A DNA stretch of 64,000 nucleotides, from contig JANQOX010000019.1 of assembly GCA_028285625.1 (NCBI GenBank), positions 124,001-188,000 of the forward strand, in the 5' to 3' direction. Source of the stretch: Myxococcota bacterium (lineage in GTDB: Bacteria; Myxococcota_A; UBA9160; UBA6930). The notes under the pieces are model-generated. The model ran no database searches, was not told where the DNA came from, and worked only from the letters and a program-made list of their open reading frames with translations. The translations under genes and the position numbers were made by a program. Below, one piece after another: positions 55,363 to 63,062 of the stretch (the first letter of the stretch is position 1; every line of letters begins with the position of its first letter).

Positions 55363-56901
55363 CTAGGCGATCCCCAGCCGCGCGAGCTGATCGTCGGGCG
55401 CCTCGATCTCGCGAAGGGCCGTGCGCAACAGCTCGGTCATCTCGGCCTCCAGAGGCTCCCCGGCGCGGTTGCGCGTCTCGTCCGGGTCTTCGCCCAGGTC
55501 GTAGAGATGGGAGCCCCCCATCGCCCCCAGCGCCCAGAACGGCAGCCGATCGCCCTTGGCGAAGGGCTGGCGGATCACGGGCACGCGCTGCGCCGGCATG
55601 CGGTCGAGTACGGCGCGGTCGTCGGGCAGCGGCAGCCCCAACTCGGGGTAGCGATGCAGCGGCATCGTCGACCAGCGGTTCGACCACATGCTGAGCGGAA
55701 AGTTCTCTCCGGTGGGGGCCCGCGCGTACTTGCGGCGACCGTCGAGCACGTGCACTTCGCGACCCCAGTAGCCCGACAGCGCCCATTCGCGCACGGAGCG
55801 GACCCGACCCTGCAGCAGCGGCACCAGCGAGTGACCGTGGGGCACGTTGCGCGACTCGGCACCGAAGAGATCGAGCAGCGTGGCGTGCAGGTCGACGTTG
55901 GTGGTGAGTGCACCGACCTCGCGCGCCGGCACACCCGGCCAGCGCACCAGCAGCGGGGTGTGGCCGAGGGTCTCGTAGATGGGCGCCGCCGGCTTGCCCC
56001 AGCAGTCCTTCTCGCCCAGGTAGTGGCCGTGATCGGTGCACACGATCACGGCCGTCGATTCGAACAGGCCCTGTCGCTCGATGGCGTCGAGCACGCGACC
56101 GAACCAGTGGTCGATCATCGTGAGCTTGGCGCCGTAGCTCGCGCGCACCTGCCGCGCCTGGCGCTCGTCGAGCACGCCGCTGGCGAGACCGGCCGTGGTA
56201 TAGGGCGGCCAGATCAGGTGGGGCCCCTCCCAATCGGGGTCGTAGCGCGAGGCGTAGGGTTCGGGCGTGTCGAAGGGCTCGTGCGGGTCGAACTCGTCCA
56301 CGAACAGCAGGAAGCGATCGTGGTGGGGCGCGTCCTGTTCGACGAAGCGCGCGGCTGCGGCCATGGTGCGCGGGCCCGGAAAGTCGGCTTCGCCGCGAAA
56401 GAAGCCGCGCGAGTTGTCGTAGTTCATCCAGCCGCGGCCGAACGAAGGCGCGCCCACCCAGCTGGGGTCGGGCCGTGTGCGCCAGGGGTCGCCCTCGTGC
56501 CCGCGCTCGTAGTCCCAGGCGCTGAAGTCGCAGTGGTAGTTCTCGCCCCCCGTCTCGAACAGGTGGGGGTGGTCCGAGACCAGCTGCGTGGTGACGCCGG
56601 CGCGCCGGAGCGACACGGTGATCGGTTCTTCCCAGATCTCGATCGAGCCCCACGGCCGCCACGGGAAGTCGAGCGAACCGCACAGGATGTCGTGGCGCGC
56701 GGGCATGCACGGCAGCGAACCGCTGTAGTGGTTGTCGAAGCGCACGGCCCCCTGCGCGAAGCGATCGAGGTTCGGCGTATCGAACTCACGGCTGCCGTAC
56801 GCGCCGAGCATGTGGCGGTTCAGGCTGTCGAGCAGGATCACGATGGCGTTGCGCGGCGAGGACGCGCCGGCGTCGGGCGCGGGGTCGGCGAGTTCGGGCA
56901 T
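55363..56901 (-). CDS. sulfatase-family hydrolase, CMPAR active site
   Basis: A 512-residue sulfatase lacking a signal peptide. The formylglycine motif is C65-M-P-A-R, and VIVCTDHGHYLGEKDCWGK supplies later metal ligands. The first metal loop is LLDSLNRHMLG, where the second aspartate usual in arylsulfatases is Ser, so metal binding may differ; the downstream sulfatase also lacks an adjacent Asp pair (LDIDTLRADH). The long DFPWRPWGSIEIWEEP segment is unlike the neighbour, so the pair is not a recent duplication. It is the first gene of the two-gene unit. TACACT lies 6 bases before its ATG. Confidence 0.85.
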   Translation of the reverse strand: MPELADPAPDAGASSPRNAIVILLDSLNRHMLGAYGSREFDTPNLDRFAQGAVRFDNHYSGSLPCMPARHDILCGSLDFPWRPWGSIEIWEEPITVSLRRAGVTTQLVSDHPHLFETGGENYHCDFSAWDYERGHEGDPWRTRPDPSWVGAPSFGRGWMNYDNSRGFFRGEADFPGPRTMAAAARFVEQDAPHHDRFLLFVDEFDPHEPFDTPEPYASRYDPDWEGPHLIWPPYTTAGLASGVLDERQARQVRASYGAKLTMIDHWFGRVLDAIERQGLFESTAVIVCTDHGHYLGEKDCWGKPAAPIYETLGHTPLLVRWPGVPAREVGALTTNVDLHATLLDLFGAESRNVPHGHSLVPLLQGRVRSVREWALSGYWGREVHVLDGRRKYARAPTGENFPLSMWSNRWSTMPLHRYPELGLPLPDDRAVLDRMPAQRVPVIRQPFAKGDRLPFWALGAMGGSHLYDLGEDPDETRNRAGEPLEAEMTELLRTALREIEAPDDQLARLGIA

Positions 56902-56907
56902 GGGCGC

Positions 56908-56913
56908 AGTGTA
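56908..56913 (-). promoter_or_regulatory. -10 box for leaderless sulfatase-pair transcript
   Basis: On the minus strand TACACT is followed by GCGCCC and the ATG at 56901. Confidence 0.42.
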
Positions 56914-56994
56914 GGGCTCGCCCCCGCGCCGAGGGCTAGCCTTTCGGACCCGACGGCGCGTCCCGACCGGGCGCGCGAGCAAGGAGGACGAGCC

Positions 56995-57606
56995 ATGCGC
57001 AGAGAACCCCGCCCGCGGACCCTTCGCGCCCTCGGGGCTGCTGCCGCGCACTTGGGCGCGATCGCGATCTGCCTGACCCTCGGCGGTAGCGCGCTCGCCG
57101 CCGACCCGCAGGGCAGCGCGTCCCCGCACCCGCAGATGGGCGCCTCGCCCGACCCACAGACGGGCGCCTCGCCCGACGCACAGATCGGCGCTTCGCCCGA
57201 CCCGCAGATCGGCGCTTCGCCCGACCCGGCTGGGCGGGATCCCCAGGCCGAGGCGATCGCACGCGGGGTGTCCGACGCGGCCGACGCCGCCCGTGAGGAG
57301 CTTCGCAAGCATGCCAAGCAGGCCGATGCGGCCCTCGAAGGCCTCGATGAGGGGGCCCAGGCGGCGGCCCCTCACCTCGACGAGGCGGCCGAGTCGCTGG
57401 CGCGCCTGGCCGAAGACGCAGGCCCCGCCCTGCAGGACGTGGCGGTCGCGCTCGAACGCCTGGCGGCCGACCTGACCCCCGCGCTCGAGGATGCCGCCCG
57501 TTCGTTCGAGGCGGCGGCGCAGGAGATGCAGCGCTCGATGGAGGAGGCGGCGCGGGCGGCGAAAGAAGAAGCCGAGCGCAACGCGGCCGACCCCCAGACG
57601 CCCTAA
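56995..57606 (+). CDS. secreted repeat protein with coiled-coil tail, unknown function
   Basis: A 203-residue exported protein (signal peptide to about residue 35, ending ALAA). Residues 37-79 are an 8-residue tandem repeat of the type PQ-x-GASPD, four good copies plus degenerate ends, low-complexity and probably unfolded. Residues 80-203 are an alanine-rich helix with heptad-like spacing (AAEALARLAEDAG), likely coiled coil. No family is recognised. AAGGAGGA precedes the ATG at 56995, and a possible -10 (TAGCCT) lies at 56937-56942. It is divergent from the sulfatase pair. Confidence 0.7.
   Translation: MRREPRPRTLRALGAAAAHLGAIAICLTLGGSALAADPQGSASPHPQMGASPDPQTGASPDAQIGASPDPQIGASPDPAGRDPQAEAIARGVSDAADAAREELRKHAKQADAALEGLDEGAQAAAPHLDEAAESLARLAEDAGPALQDVAVALERLAADLTPALEDAARSFEAAAQEMQRSMEEAARAAKEEAERNAADPQTP
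57130..57225. repeat. four 24-bp tandem units coding PQxGASPD
   Basis: Units start at 57130, 57154, 57178 and 57202. Units 3 and 4 differ only in the first two codons, showing recent copying. They lie in the secreted repeat protein. Confidence 0.92.
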
Positions 57607-57671
57607 CGCCCCGTCCCCGCGAGGCCTTTCCACCGTCGGTAGCGGCGCGCGATCCCGCGGCCGCGGAGGGC

Positions 57672-57677
57672 TAGAAT
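57672..57677 (+). promoter_or_regulatory. -10 box for the 489-residue unknown protein
   Basis: TAGAAT lies 24 bases before the ATG at 57701; the leader of about 17 bases contains GGAGGGGG. Confidence 0.35.
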
Positions 57678-57700
57678 CTTCGGCATTGGAGGGGGGCCCC

Positions 57701-59170
57701 ATGGCGCAACCGGTGAGCCCGGCGTCGCAGAACGCAGACGACGGCGTCCAGATTCGGGATGGTGAGAGCGGCACCGCGCTGCTGCACCGCCTGCTTCGCG
57801 AAGCCGCGACCGAGTGGCCCGAGAGCGTTGGAGAGGCGGGGCCTCCGGCCGAGGCGGCGCGATTCCGCAAGAACTGGCCGCGCGCGGTCGTCGACTTCGA
57901 GGCGGCCCGGGTCGCGTCGGATGCACGGGCTGCGATCGGCGCGCACGTGGTCACGCGCGCCGGCGAAGCGCTGGTACTGCGCCAGGGCGCGCACGAGCAG
58001 CGTCTGGGTGACGCCCTCGCCACCCGCGATGCGCGCCCGTTCGGCACCCGGACCGTGACGTTGCAGGGCTCGGGCCGACTCGAGCCGCGGGTGCCCTACG
58101 GCGGGCGAACGTACCGCGGCCCCGAGCTGCGCGACCTGATGAAGCTGCTGCACGATCGTGCGGCGCTCTCGGAAGATGCCGTGGCGGCCGTGCACTGGCT
58201 GCTCGACCACGCCACCGACGCAGCGGGCGAGATCGATCTCGCCGGTCGCCGCTTCGCGGTGATGGGCGCGGCGGCCGAGCTTGCGCCCACGCCGCTGTTG
58301 CTCGAGGCCGGTGCCGAAGTGCTGTTCGTCGATCGCGTGGCGGTCCCCGAGTCGCTACCCAAGGACAGCACGTTGTCGGGCCGGATCGTCGCCACCGAGA
58401 CACCCACCGACCTGCTGGCCGACCCGTGCTCGGTGGCCGCGACGCTTCGCGCATACGCCGAAGACGGACCGGTGGACTTCGCGCTCTACGCCTACGCGCC
58501 GGGCCGCGGGCGCGAGTGGCGCCTGGTGGGTGCCATGAACGCGCTGGTCGATGCCATGCCTGCGGGCGCGGTGCGTTCGGTGAGCATGCTGGTCTCGCCC
58601 ACGTCGCCGGTCGTCCTCACGCCGGACTCCCGGGCGCGCGCCGAAGCGCGCGGGGCCCAGGCGCCCGCCTGGCAGCGCGCCATGGAGCGGGTGGGCCTGC
58701 TGCCGCCCGGCCAGGTGGGCGAGGGAGACCTTCGCGTCCTGCGCACCCTGGTCTCGATCCAGGGCGCCGGCTACCAGACCGCGCAGTACGTGGGCAAGGT
58801 GCTTGCGGCCGAGCGCTTCGCGAGGACTGGGCCCAGCGGACAGAACGGCCCGGTGCCGGTCTCGGCCAACACGGCGGCGATCACCATGACCCGATCGCTG
58901 CAGCACCCGGTGTTCGAGGCGGCCTTCCTGGGGGCGGCGGCCTTCGGTGTGGAGGCGTTCGACCCCGAGACCACGCGCTGGCTGAACGGCCTGCTGCTGC
59001 TGCACGACCTGCTGAACCCCGACGCCCAGCGCGGCGAGATTCAGCGCCGGCAGGTGCACGGCGGCATGTACACCGTGCCCTGGGAGATCGAGCCGGCCGT
59101 GCGCGCGGCGGCGGTGCTGGGGCTGGCCAAGCGGCCGGCGCTGGTGGCCGGCCTGCTGGGGCGACGCTAA
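57701..59170 (+). CDS. unrecognised 489-residue protein with Rossmann-like segment
   Basis: I do not recognise this protein. It is soluble, without signal peptide or membrane helices. A Rossmann-like strand-loop-helix appears near residues 180-213 (RRFAVMGAAAELAPTPLLLEAGAEVLFVDR), then a region with ATETPTDLLADP and ALYAYAPGRGREWRLVGAMNALVDAMP that could be a second nucleotide or substrate site. The C-terminal third is helical (QHPVFEAAFLGAAAFGVEAFDPETTRWLNG). It might be a dehydrogenase-like enzyme, but catalytic residues are not evident. A good ribosome site (GGAGGGGGG) precedes the ATG. The end of the gene lies in a tandem repeat shared with the convergent gene. Confidence 0.7.
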   Translation: MAQPVSPASQNADDGVQIRDGESGTALLHRLLREAATEWPESVGEAGPPAEAARFRKNWPRAVVDFEAARVASDARAAIGAHVVTRAGEALVLRQGAHEQRLGDALATRDARPFGTRTVTLQGSGRLEPRVPYGGRTYRGPELRDLMKLLHDRAALSEDAVAAVHWLLDHATDAAGEIDLAGRRFAVMGAAAELAPTPLLLEAGAEVLFVDRVAVPESLPKDSTLSGRIVATETPTDLLADPCSVAATLRAYAEDGPVDFALYAYAPGRGREWRLVGAMNALVDAMPAGAVRSVSMLVSPTSPVVLTPDSRARAEARGAQAPAWQRAMERVGLLPPGQVGEGDLRVLRTLVSIQGAGYQTAQYVGKVLAAERFARTGPSGQNGPVPVSANTAAITMTRSLQHPVFEAAFLGAAAFGVEAFDPETTRWLNGLLLLHDLLNPDAQRGEIQRRQVHGGMYTVPWEIEPAVRAAAVLGLAKRPALVAGLLGRR

Positions 59171-59222
59171 CGCTCGTGGCCGGCCTGCCGGGTGGCGTTA
59201 GCGCTCGTCGCCGGCGGGCCGG
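59139..59222. repeat. three diverged tandem units spanning two convergent stop codons
   Basis: Unit 1 (59139-59170) is the coding end LVAGLLGRR plus TAA of the unknown gene; unit 2 (59171-59200) repeats CTCGTGGCCGGCCTG and ends GTTA, giving the stop of the minus-strand gene; unit 3 (59201-59222) repeats GCTCGTCGCCGGC inside that gene. Period about 30-32 bp. Confidence 0.7.
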
Positions 59223-59611
59223 GCGTCGGTGATCTCGATCGCGGCGCGGTCCGCGAAGCGGCCGCTCAACCGCGAGGTCAAGAGCGCCACCCGCATCTGC
59301 CAGCCGTACTTGCGCACGACCGCGTCCAGGGCCGCGTCGCGCTCGCTCTCGTCGAGCATGCGCGCATGCGCTTCGACGAAGTCGCCGCGCACGCCGCCCC
59401 GCACGTCGCAGGCCGCCAGGCTCACGCGGGCGCCGGCGCGAATGCGCTTGACCTTGCCCGACGTGCGGTTGGTGTAGACGAGGAGCCGCTCGCCATCGGG
59501 CGCGATCCAGACGGGCGTGCGCACCTCGGCGCCGCTCTTCCGGTAGGTCGCCAGGCTGACGTAGGCCTCGTCCCCGAGTGCGCGCAGTTCGGGCGTCATC
59601 GAGCGATCCAC
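59198..59611 (-). CDS. PPOX-class (F420-type) split-barrel protein
   Basis: A 137-residue split-barrel flavin or deazaflavin binder. EAYVSLATYRKSGAEVRTPVWIAPDGERLLVYTNRTSGKVKRIRAGARVSLAACD matches the F420-dependent PPOX class. Such proteins reduce quinones or other substrates with F420H2. The start is GTG at 59611, with ATG at 59599 as an equal choice. It is the last gene of a minus-strand unit after the peroxiredoxin and the propeller lipoprotein (27 bases from the latter). The two LLM enzymes in the window may also use F420. Confidence 0.78.
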   Translation of the reverse strand: MDRSMTPELRALGDEAYVSLATYRKSGAEVRTPVWIAPDGERLLVYTNRTSGKVKRIRAGARVSLAACDVRGGVRGDFVEAHARMLDESERDAALDAVVRKYGWQMRVALLTSRLSGRFADRAAIEITDARPAGDER

Positions 59612-59638
59612 AGGCGTGTCATCGAGGTTCTCCAGGCA

Positions 59639-60739
59639 CTACCACGGCATTCTCGCGATGCGGTCCGAGGCGAAGCTGCCGATCCAGAGGGCGTCGCCCA
59701 CGTCGACCGCCACCGAGGCCGCGCCCATCACGCGGGCGGGGTCGTGATCGAGCACGACGTCGGTCTCGAGGCTGTCGGGCGAAATGGCCACCACCGAGAA
59801 CGGAACGGCACAGGTGCCACTCTTGCGGGTGGCGCAGGTCAGGACGGCCGTGACCTCGGTCTTCTGGCCCGCCGAGAGCAGGCGCCCGTCCTGGGCCCAG
59901 GTGAGGTTGTCGCCGCGGTGGCCGAGATCGACTTCCCGTCGGTCGCTGCCGTCGGCCGCGACCCGAATGAGCTGCTGGCTGCCCCAGGCCGTGGTGTAGT
60001 AGGTGGCGCCGTCGGGCGAGACCGCCACGCCGTTCGGGGCACTCGCGTTCGTGTCGGGCACCTGCGACCAGCCGGCCTCGCGCGTCCAGCGCAGCAAGAA
60101 CCCCGTGTCGCCGCCGAACAGCAGCTTCAGCTGGTCGGTGACGCTGCCCAGGCCCATGAAGCGCGAGACCACGAAGCCGCCGTCGGGGTGGGCAGCGACG
60201 TCGTTGCCCATGTCGCCCTCGGGCAGGGGAACGCAGCCGCGCCACACCAGAGCGGGGGCGCCCCCCTCGTCGCGCGTGATCTCGAACACTTCGATCGCCT
60301 CGCGCGGCGCGTGGTTCACCACATAGAGGGTGCGCTGGTCAGCGGTCACGTCGATACCGTGCGGACCGAAAGCAGGGCCCTCGGGTGGCCCGGGGCAGGT
60401 CGTGTCGCCGAAGGCCGCGTCGGGCGCGTGGGTGGGGTCGGCGGGGTAGAGATCTCGACGGGTGCCGTCGGCCGGGGCGTAGAGGCTCAGGCTTCCGGGG
60501 CTGTCCTCACCGAACCCGGCCCCGAAGCTGCTCACCAACAGCCAGCGGCCGTCGTCGAGCGCGACCAGATCTTCCGGGTCCCAGTAGCCGCAGATGGGCT
60601 CGAGGCCGCCGCCCGGCTCGCAGGCCGTGATCGGGTCGGGCGTGCTGCCGCAGCCCGGCGCGAAGGCCAGGAGCACCGCGACCGCGATCCACCGCGCGGA
60701 CCCTGCGGCCCGCGCCACGCTTCGCGCGCCCGTGCTCAT
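59639..60739 (-). CDS. beta-propeller lipoprotein, SMP-30/gluconolactonase-like
   Basis: A 366-residue lipoprotein (lipobox APGC, C30). The mature part is a series of propeller blades (PHGIDVTADQRTLYVVNH, GNDVAAHPDGGFVVSR, PNGVAVSPDGATYYTT, NLTWAQDGRLLSAG) of the SMP-30/arylesterase kind, with several cysteines likely paired. Hydrolysis of lactones or esters, or ligand binding, is possible. It starts 4 bases after the peroxiredoxin stop, so they are cotranscribed. Confidence 0.75.
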   Translation of the reverse strand: MSTGARSVARAAGSARWIAVAVLLAFAPGCGSTPDPITACEPGGGLEPICGYWDPEDLVALDDGRWLLVSSFGAGFGEDSPGSLSLYAPADGTRRDLYPADPTHAPDAAFGDTTCPGPPEGPAFGPHGIDVTADQRTLYVVNHAPREAIEVFEITRDEGGAPALVWRGCVPLPEGDMGNDVAAHPDGGFVVSRFMGLGSVTDQLKLLFGGDTGFLLRWTREAGWSQVPDTNASAPNGVAVSPDGATYYTTAWGSQQLIRVAADGSDRREVDLGHRGDNLTWAQDGRLLSAGQKTEVTAVLTCATRKSGTCAVPFSVVAISPDSLETDVVLDHDPARVMGAASVAVDVGDALWIGSFASDRIARMPW

Positions 60740-60743
60740 CGGT

Positions 60744-61226
60744 CTAGAGCGCGCCGAGGATGGCCTCGGCGCTCGAGACCTCGAACTTCATGGGGGCTTC
60801 GACGGCGAGCTTCTTGACCTCGCCGTTCTCGGCCACCAGCGCGTAGCGCTGCGAGCGGGTGCCCATGCCGAACTTGGTTCCATCCATCTCGAGCCCCACG
60901 GCCCGCGTGAAGTCGCCGCTGCCATCGGCCACCAACGTGACGCTGTCGCCCACGCTGCGGTCCTTGCCCCAGGCGTCCATCACGAAGGCGTCGTTCACCG
61001 ACAGGCACAGGATCTCGTCCACGCCCTTGCCACGGATCTCGCCCGCCTTGTCGACGAAGCCAGGCAGGTGCTGGGCCGAGCAGGTGGGCGTGAACGCGCC
61101 GGGCAGCGCGAACAGCACGACCTTGCGGCCGCCGAAGAGATCGTCGGTGGTGGTGTCTTCGGTCTTGCCGTTGCGAACGACCTTGAGTGCAACGGAGGGA
61201 ATCTTGTCGCCTTCCTGGATGGCCAT
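60744..61226 (-). CDS. atypical peroxiredoxin, Prx5-like
   Basis: A 160-residue thiol peroxidase. The peroxidatic cysteine is C49 in PGAFTPTCSAQHLPGF, the Prx5/AhpE-like signature; the start GDKIPSVALKVV and FVMDAWGKDR agree. It reduces hydrogen peroxide and lipid peroxides with thioredoxin or glutaredoxin. AAGGAG precedes the ATG at 61226, so the longer open frame upstream is not used. It leads a three-gene unit with the propeller lipoprotein and the PPOX protein. Confidence 0.9.
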   Translation of the reverse strand: MAIQEGDKIPSVALKVVRNGKTEDTTTDDLFGGRKVVLFALPGAFTPTCSAQHLPGFVDKAGEIRGKGVDEILCLSVNDAFVMDAWGKDRSVGDSVTLVADGSGDFTRAVGLEMDGTKFGMGTRSQRYALVAENGEVKKLAVEAPMKFEVSSAEAILGAL

Positions 61227-61381
61227 GATGCGTGGGGGCTCCTTGGGGGCGCCGCCTGGCGGCGCGGGGTTGATCGGGAGGGCGCGAGTTTCTCCCATCG
61301 GTTGGCCGGCCGCCAACGGCCGGGCTCGCTGGACGGGGCCGCAACGGAAGATCGGTAGCCACGTCCCCGCCTTCGGGTCGC

Positions 61382-61387
61382 TACTTT
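61382..61387 (+). promoter_or_regulatory. -10 box for leaderless amidotransferase-like transcript
   Basis: TACTTT is followed by six Gs and the ATG at 61394. The G-run could serve as a poor ribosome site, so leadered initiation is not excluded. Confidence 0.38.
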
Positions 61388-61393
61388 GGGGGG

Positions 61394-62110
61394 ATGGGTG
61401 GGCCGGTGCGGGTGGGGATTGCGCCTTGCCTGGATGCGGCGGAGCGGATCCGGCGCGGGCGGAAGACGCACTATCTGGACGTGCGCTACGCCGAGGCCGT
61501 GGCGGCCGCCGGGGGGCTGCCGCTCTACCTGGCCGACCCGGGCGACCCCGAGGCCCTGGTCGAGGGCATCGACGCGCTACTCGTCCCGGGTGGGGACGAC
61601 TTTGCGCCCAGCACCCCCTACCCGCCCGAGGTCACCTTCGACCCGGTGTCGGACCGGCAGCGCGACTACGACACACGGCTGCTCGCCGGTGCCATGGCAC
61701 GGGGTCTTCCGGTGCTCGGGGTCTGCTACGGGATGCAGCTCCTGACGCTCGCACTCGGCGGCACGCTGTTGCACGACATCGCGCACGACCGGCCCGACGC
61801 GGGGGCGCACCGGCTGCCCGAAGCCACCGGGCGACACGCACTCGAGGTCGAGGCCTCGAGCCAGCTCGCCCGCGTGCTGGGCCCCGCCCCCGAACCGGTG
61901 AACAGCCTGCACCATCAGGCCGTGGATGCGCCCGGTCCCCGGCTGCGCGTCGCCGCCCGGGCGCCCGACGGCGTGGTGGAGGCCGTGGAGCTCCCCGACG
62001 CCGACCGGTTCGTGGTGGGCGTGCAGTGGCACCCCGAGAAGCTCGCGGGTGCGCATCGCGACGCGCTGTTCGCGGCGTTCGTGGCTGCCGCCGACCGCAG
62101 TCGCACGTAG
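61394..62110 (+). CDS. gamma-glutamyl-GABA hydrolase-like class I glutamine amidotransferase (PuuD type)
   Basis: A 238-residue peptidase C26 family protein. The nucleophile is C111 in LGVCYGMQLL, and the catalytic His-Glu pair is in VGVQWHPEKL. The opening GIAPCLDAAERIRRGRKTHYLDVRYAEAVAAAGG and LLVPGGDDFAPS match PuuD-like hydrolases that split gamma-glutamyl-gamma-aminobutyrate in polyamine breakdown. No other polyamine gene is present. A second enzyme acting on gamma-glutamyl bonds (40625) occurs in the window. It is convergent with the arylamine acetyltransferase. Confidence 0.85.
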   Translation: MGGPVRVGIAPCLDAAERIRRGRKTHYLDVRYAEAVAAAGGLPLYLADPGDPEALVEGIDALLVPGGDDFAPSTPYPPEVTFDPVSDRQRDYDTRLLAGAMARGLPVLGVCYGMQLLTLALGGTLLHDIAHDRPDAGAHRLPEATGRHALEVEASSQLARVLGPAPEPVNSLHHQAVDAPGPRLRVAARAPDGVVEAVELPDADRFVVGVQWHPEKLAGAHRDALFAAFVAAADRSRT

Positions 62111-62159
62111 TGGCGCGATGCCCGCGTCGCCGTCTGGGTGGACGCGAGGCGCGGCGTGA

Positions 62160-63005
62160 TCAGCTCGGCCGCGGTGCGCCGCCCACCGGAATCGCCTCGG
62201 CGGGTTGGTCGCCGTAGGCCTGTTCGTGACGCGCGCAGACCTTGGGCCATAGACCCGCGAAGGCCGGGTCTTCGAGCCCGAACTCGCGGGCCAGCGTCGC
62301 CACGAACGCGTCGGCGTCGGGGAGGATGCGCCTGGGCGCTCGGGGGAGCGCGAGTACGCGCCCCACCAGGTGCTTGGTGCCCCCGCCCGGGTCGGCGCGG
62401 ATGCAGATCAGGTTCTGGACGAAGAGCGAGTTGGGGTCGGTGCGGAGCTTCTCGCACACGCTGGCCAGGCGGGCCTCGTCCGCAGGCGCGGTCACGAAGT
62501 CGAAGTTCGGCGGTGGCGACCCTTCGTGGTTGTGGAAGCGCCAGCGCTCGGTCCCCTCGAGCGCCTCCAACCGGTAGCTGCGCTCACCCTCGCGGTGGGT
62601 GCCGGCCTCGATCGGGATCGGTTCGAGTAGCCCGTCGCCCAGGCCCACGTCGACCAGGTAGGGTCGGTCGAGGTCGACACGAAGCACGAGATGGCTGCCC
62701 ATGGAGGCTTCGCCGGCGAGGCTCGCCATCACACCGCCGACCATGCGCGTGACGTCGAAGCCCGCCTCGCCGAGCGCCCAGCCGAGCAGGCCGTTCATCT
62801 CGTAGCACCAGCCACCGCGACCCTGCTCGACGATCTTGCGGTAGATGCGCGCGGGGTCGAGGTCGGCCGCACGGCCGAGCTGCACGTCGAGGTTCTCGTA
62901 CGAGATGGCCTGCAGATGCGCACGATGCAACGCGCGCAGGCCGACGAGGTCGGGTGTGACCCCGCCCCGCACGCCGATGCGGTCGAGGTAGGCAGCCAGC
63001 TGCAT
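62160..63005 (-). CDS. nat: arylamine N-acetyltransferase
   Basis: A 281-residue acetyl-CoA-dependent transferase with the papain-like triad C67 (QGRGGWCYEMNG), H105 (GSHLVLRV) and D119 (YLVDVGLGDG). HRAHLQAISYENLDVQLGR is the family N-terminus. It acetylates aromatic amines and hydrazines; in mycobacteria the nat gene lies with sterol-degradation genes and uses propionyl-CoA. That parallels the steroid-like enzymes elsewhere in this window, but no direct link is visible. TAGCCT is 6 bases before the ATG. Confidence 0.92.
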   Translation of the reverse strand: MQLAAYLDRIGVRGGVTPDLVGLRALHRAHLQAISYENLDVQLGRAADLDPARIYRKIVEQGRGGWCYEMNGLLGWALGEAGFDVTRMVGGVMASLAGEASMGSHLVLRVDLDRPYLVDVGLGDGLLEPIPIEAGTHREGERSYRLEALEGTERWRFHNHEGSPPPNFDFVTAPADEARLASVCEKLRTDPNSLFVQNLICIRADPGGGTKHLVGRVLALPRAPRRILPDADAFVATLAREFGLEDPAFAGLWPKVCARHEQAYGDQPAEAIPVGGAPRPS

Positions 63006-63011
63006 CCGGCG

Positions 63012-63017
63012 AGGCTA
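63012..63017 (-). promoter_or_regulatory. -10 box for leaderless nat transcript
   Basis: On the minus strand TAGCCT is followed by CGCCGG and the ATG at 63005. Confidence 0.42.
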
Positions 63018-63062
63018 CGCCGTGGCAAGCGAGGTCGCCCGCCGCGCCGCCCAGGCACTGCG

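Noticed and set aside
57130..57225. CRISPR-like array
   Set aside because: A coding tandem repeat in frame with a secreted protein and without spacers.
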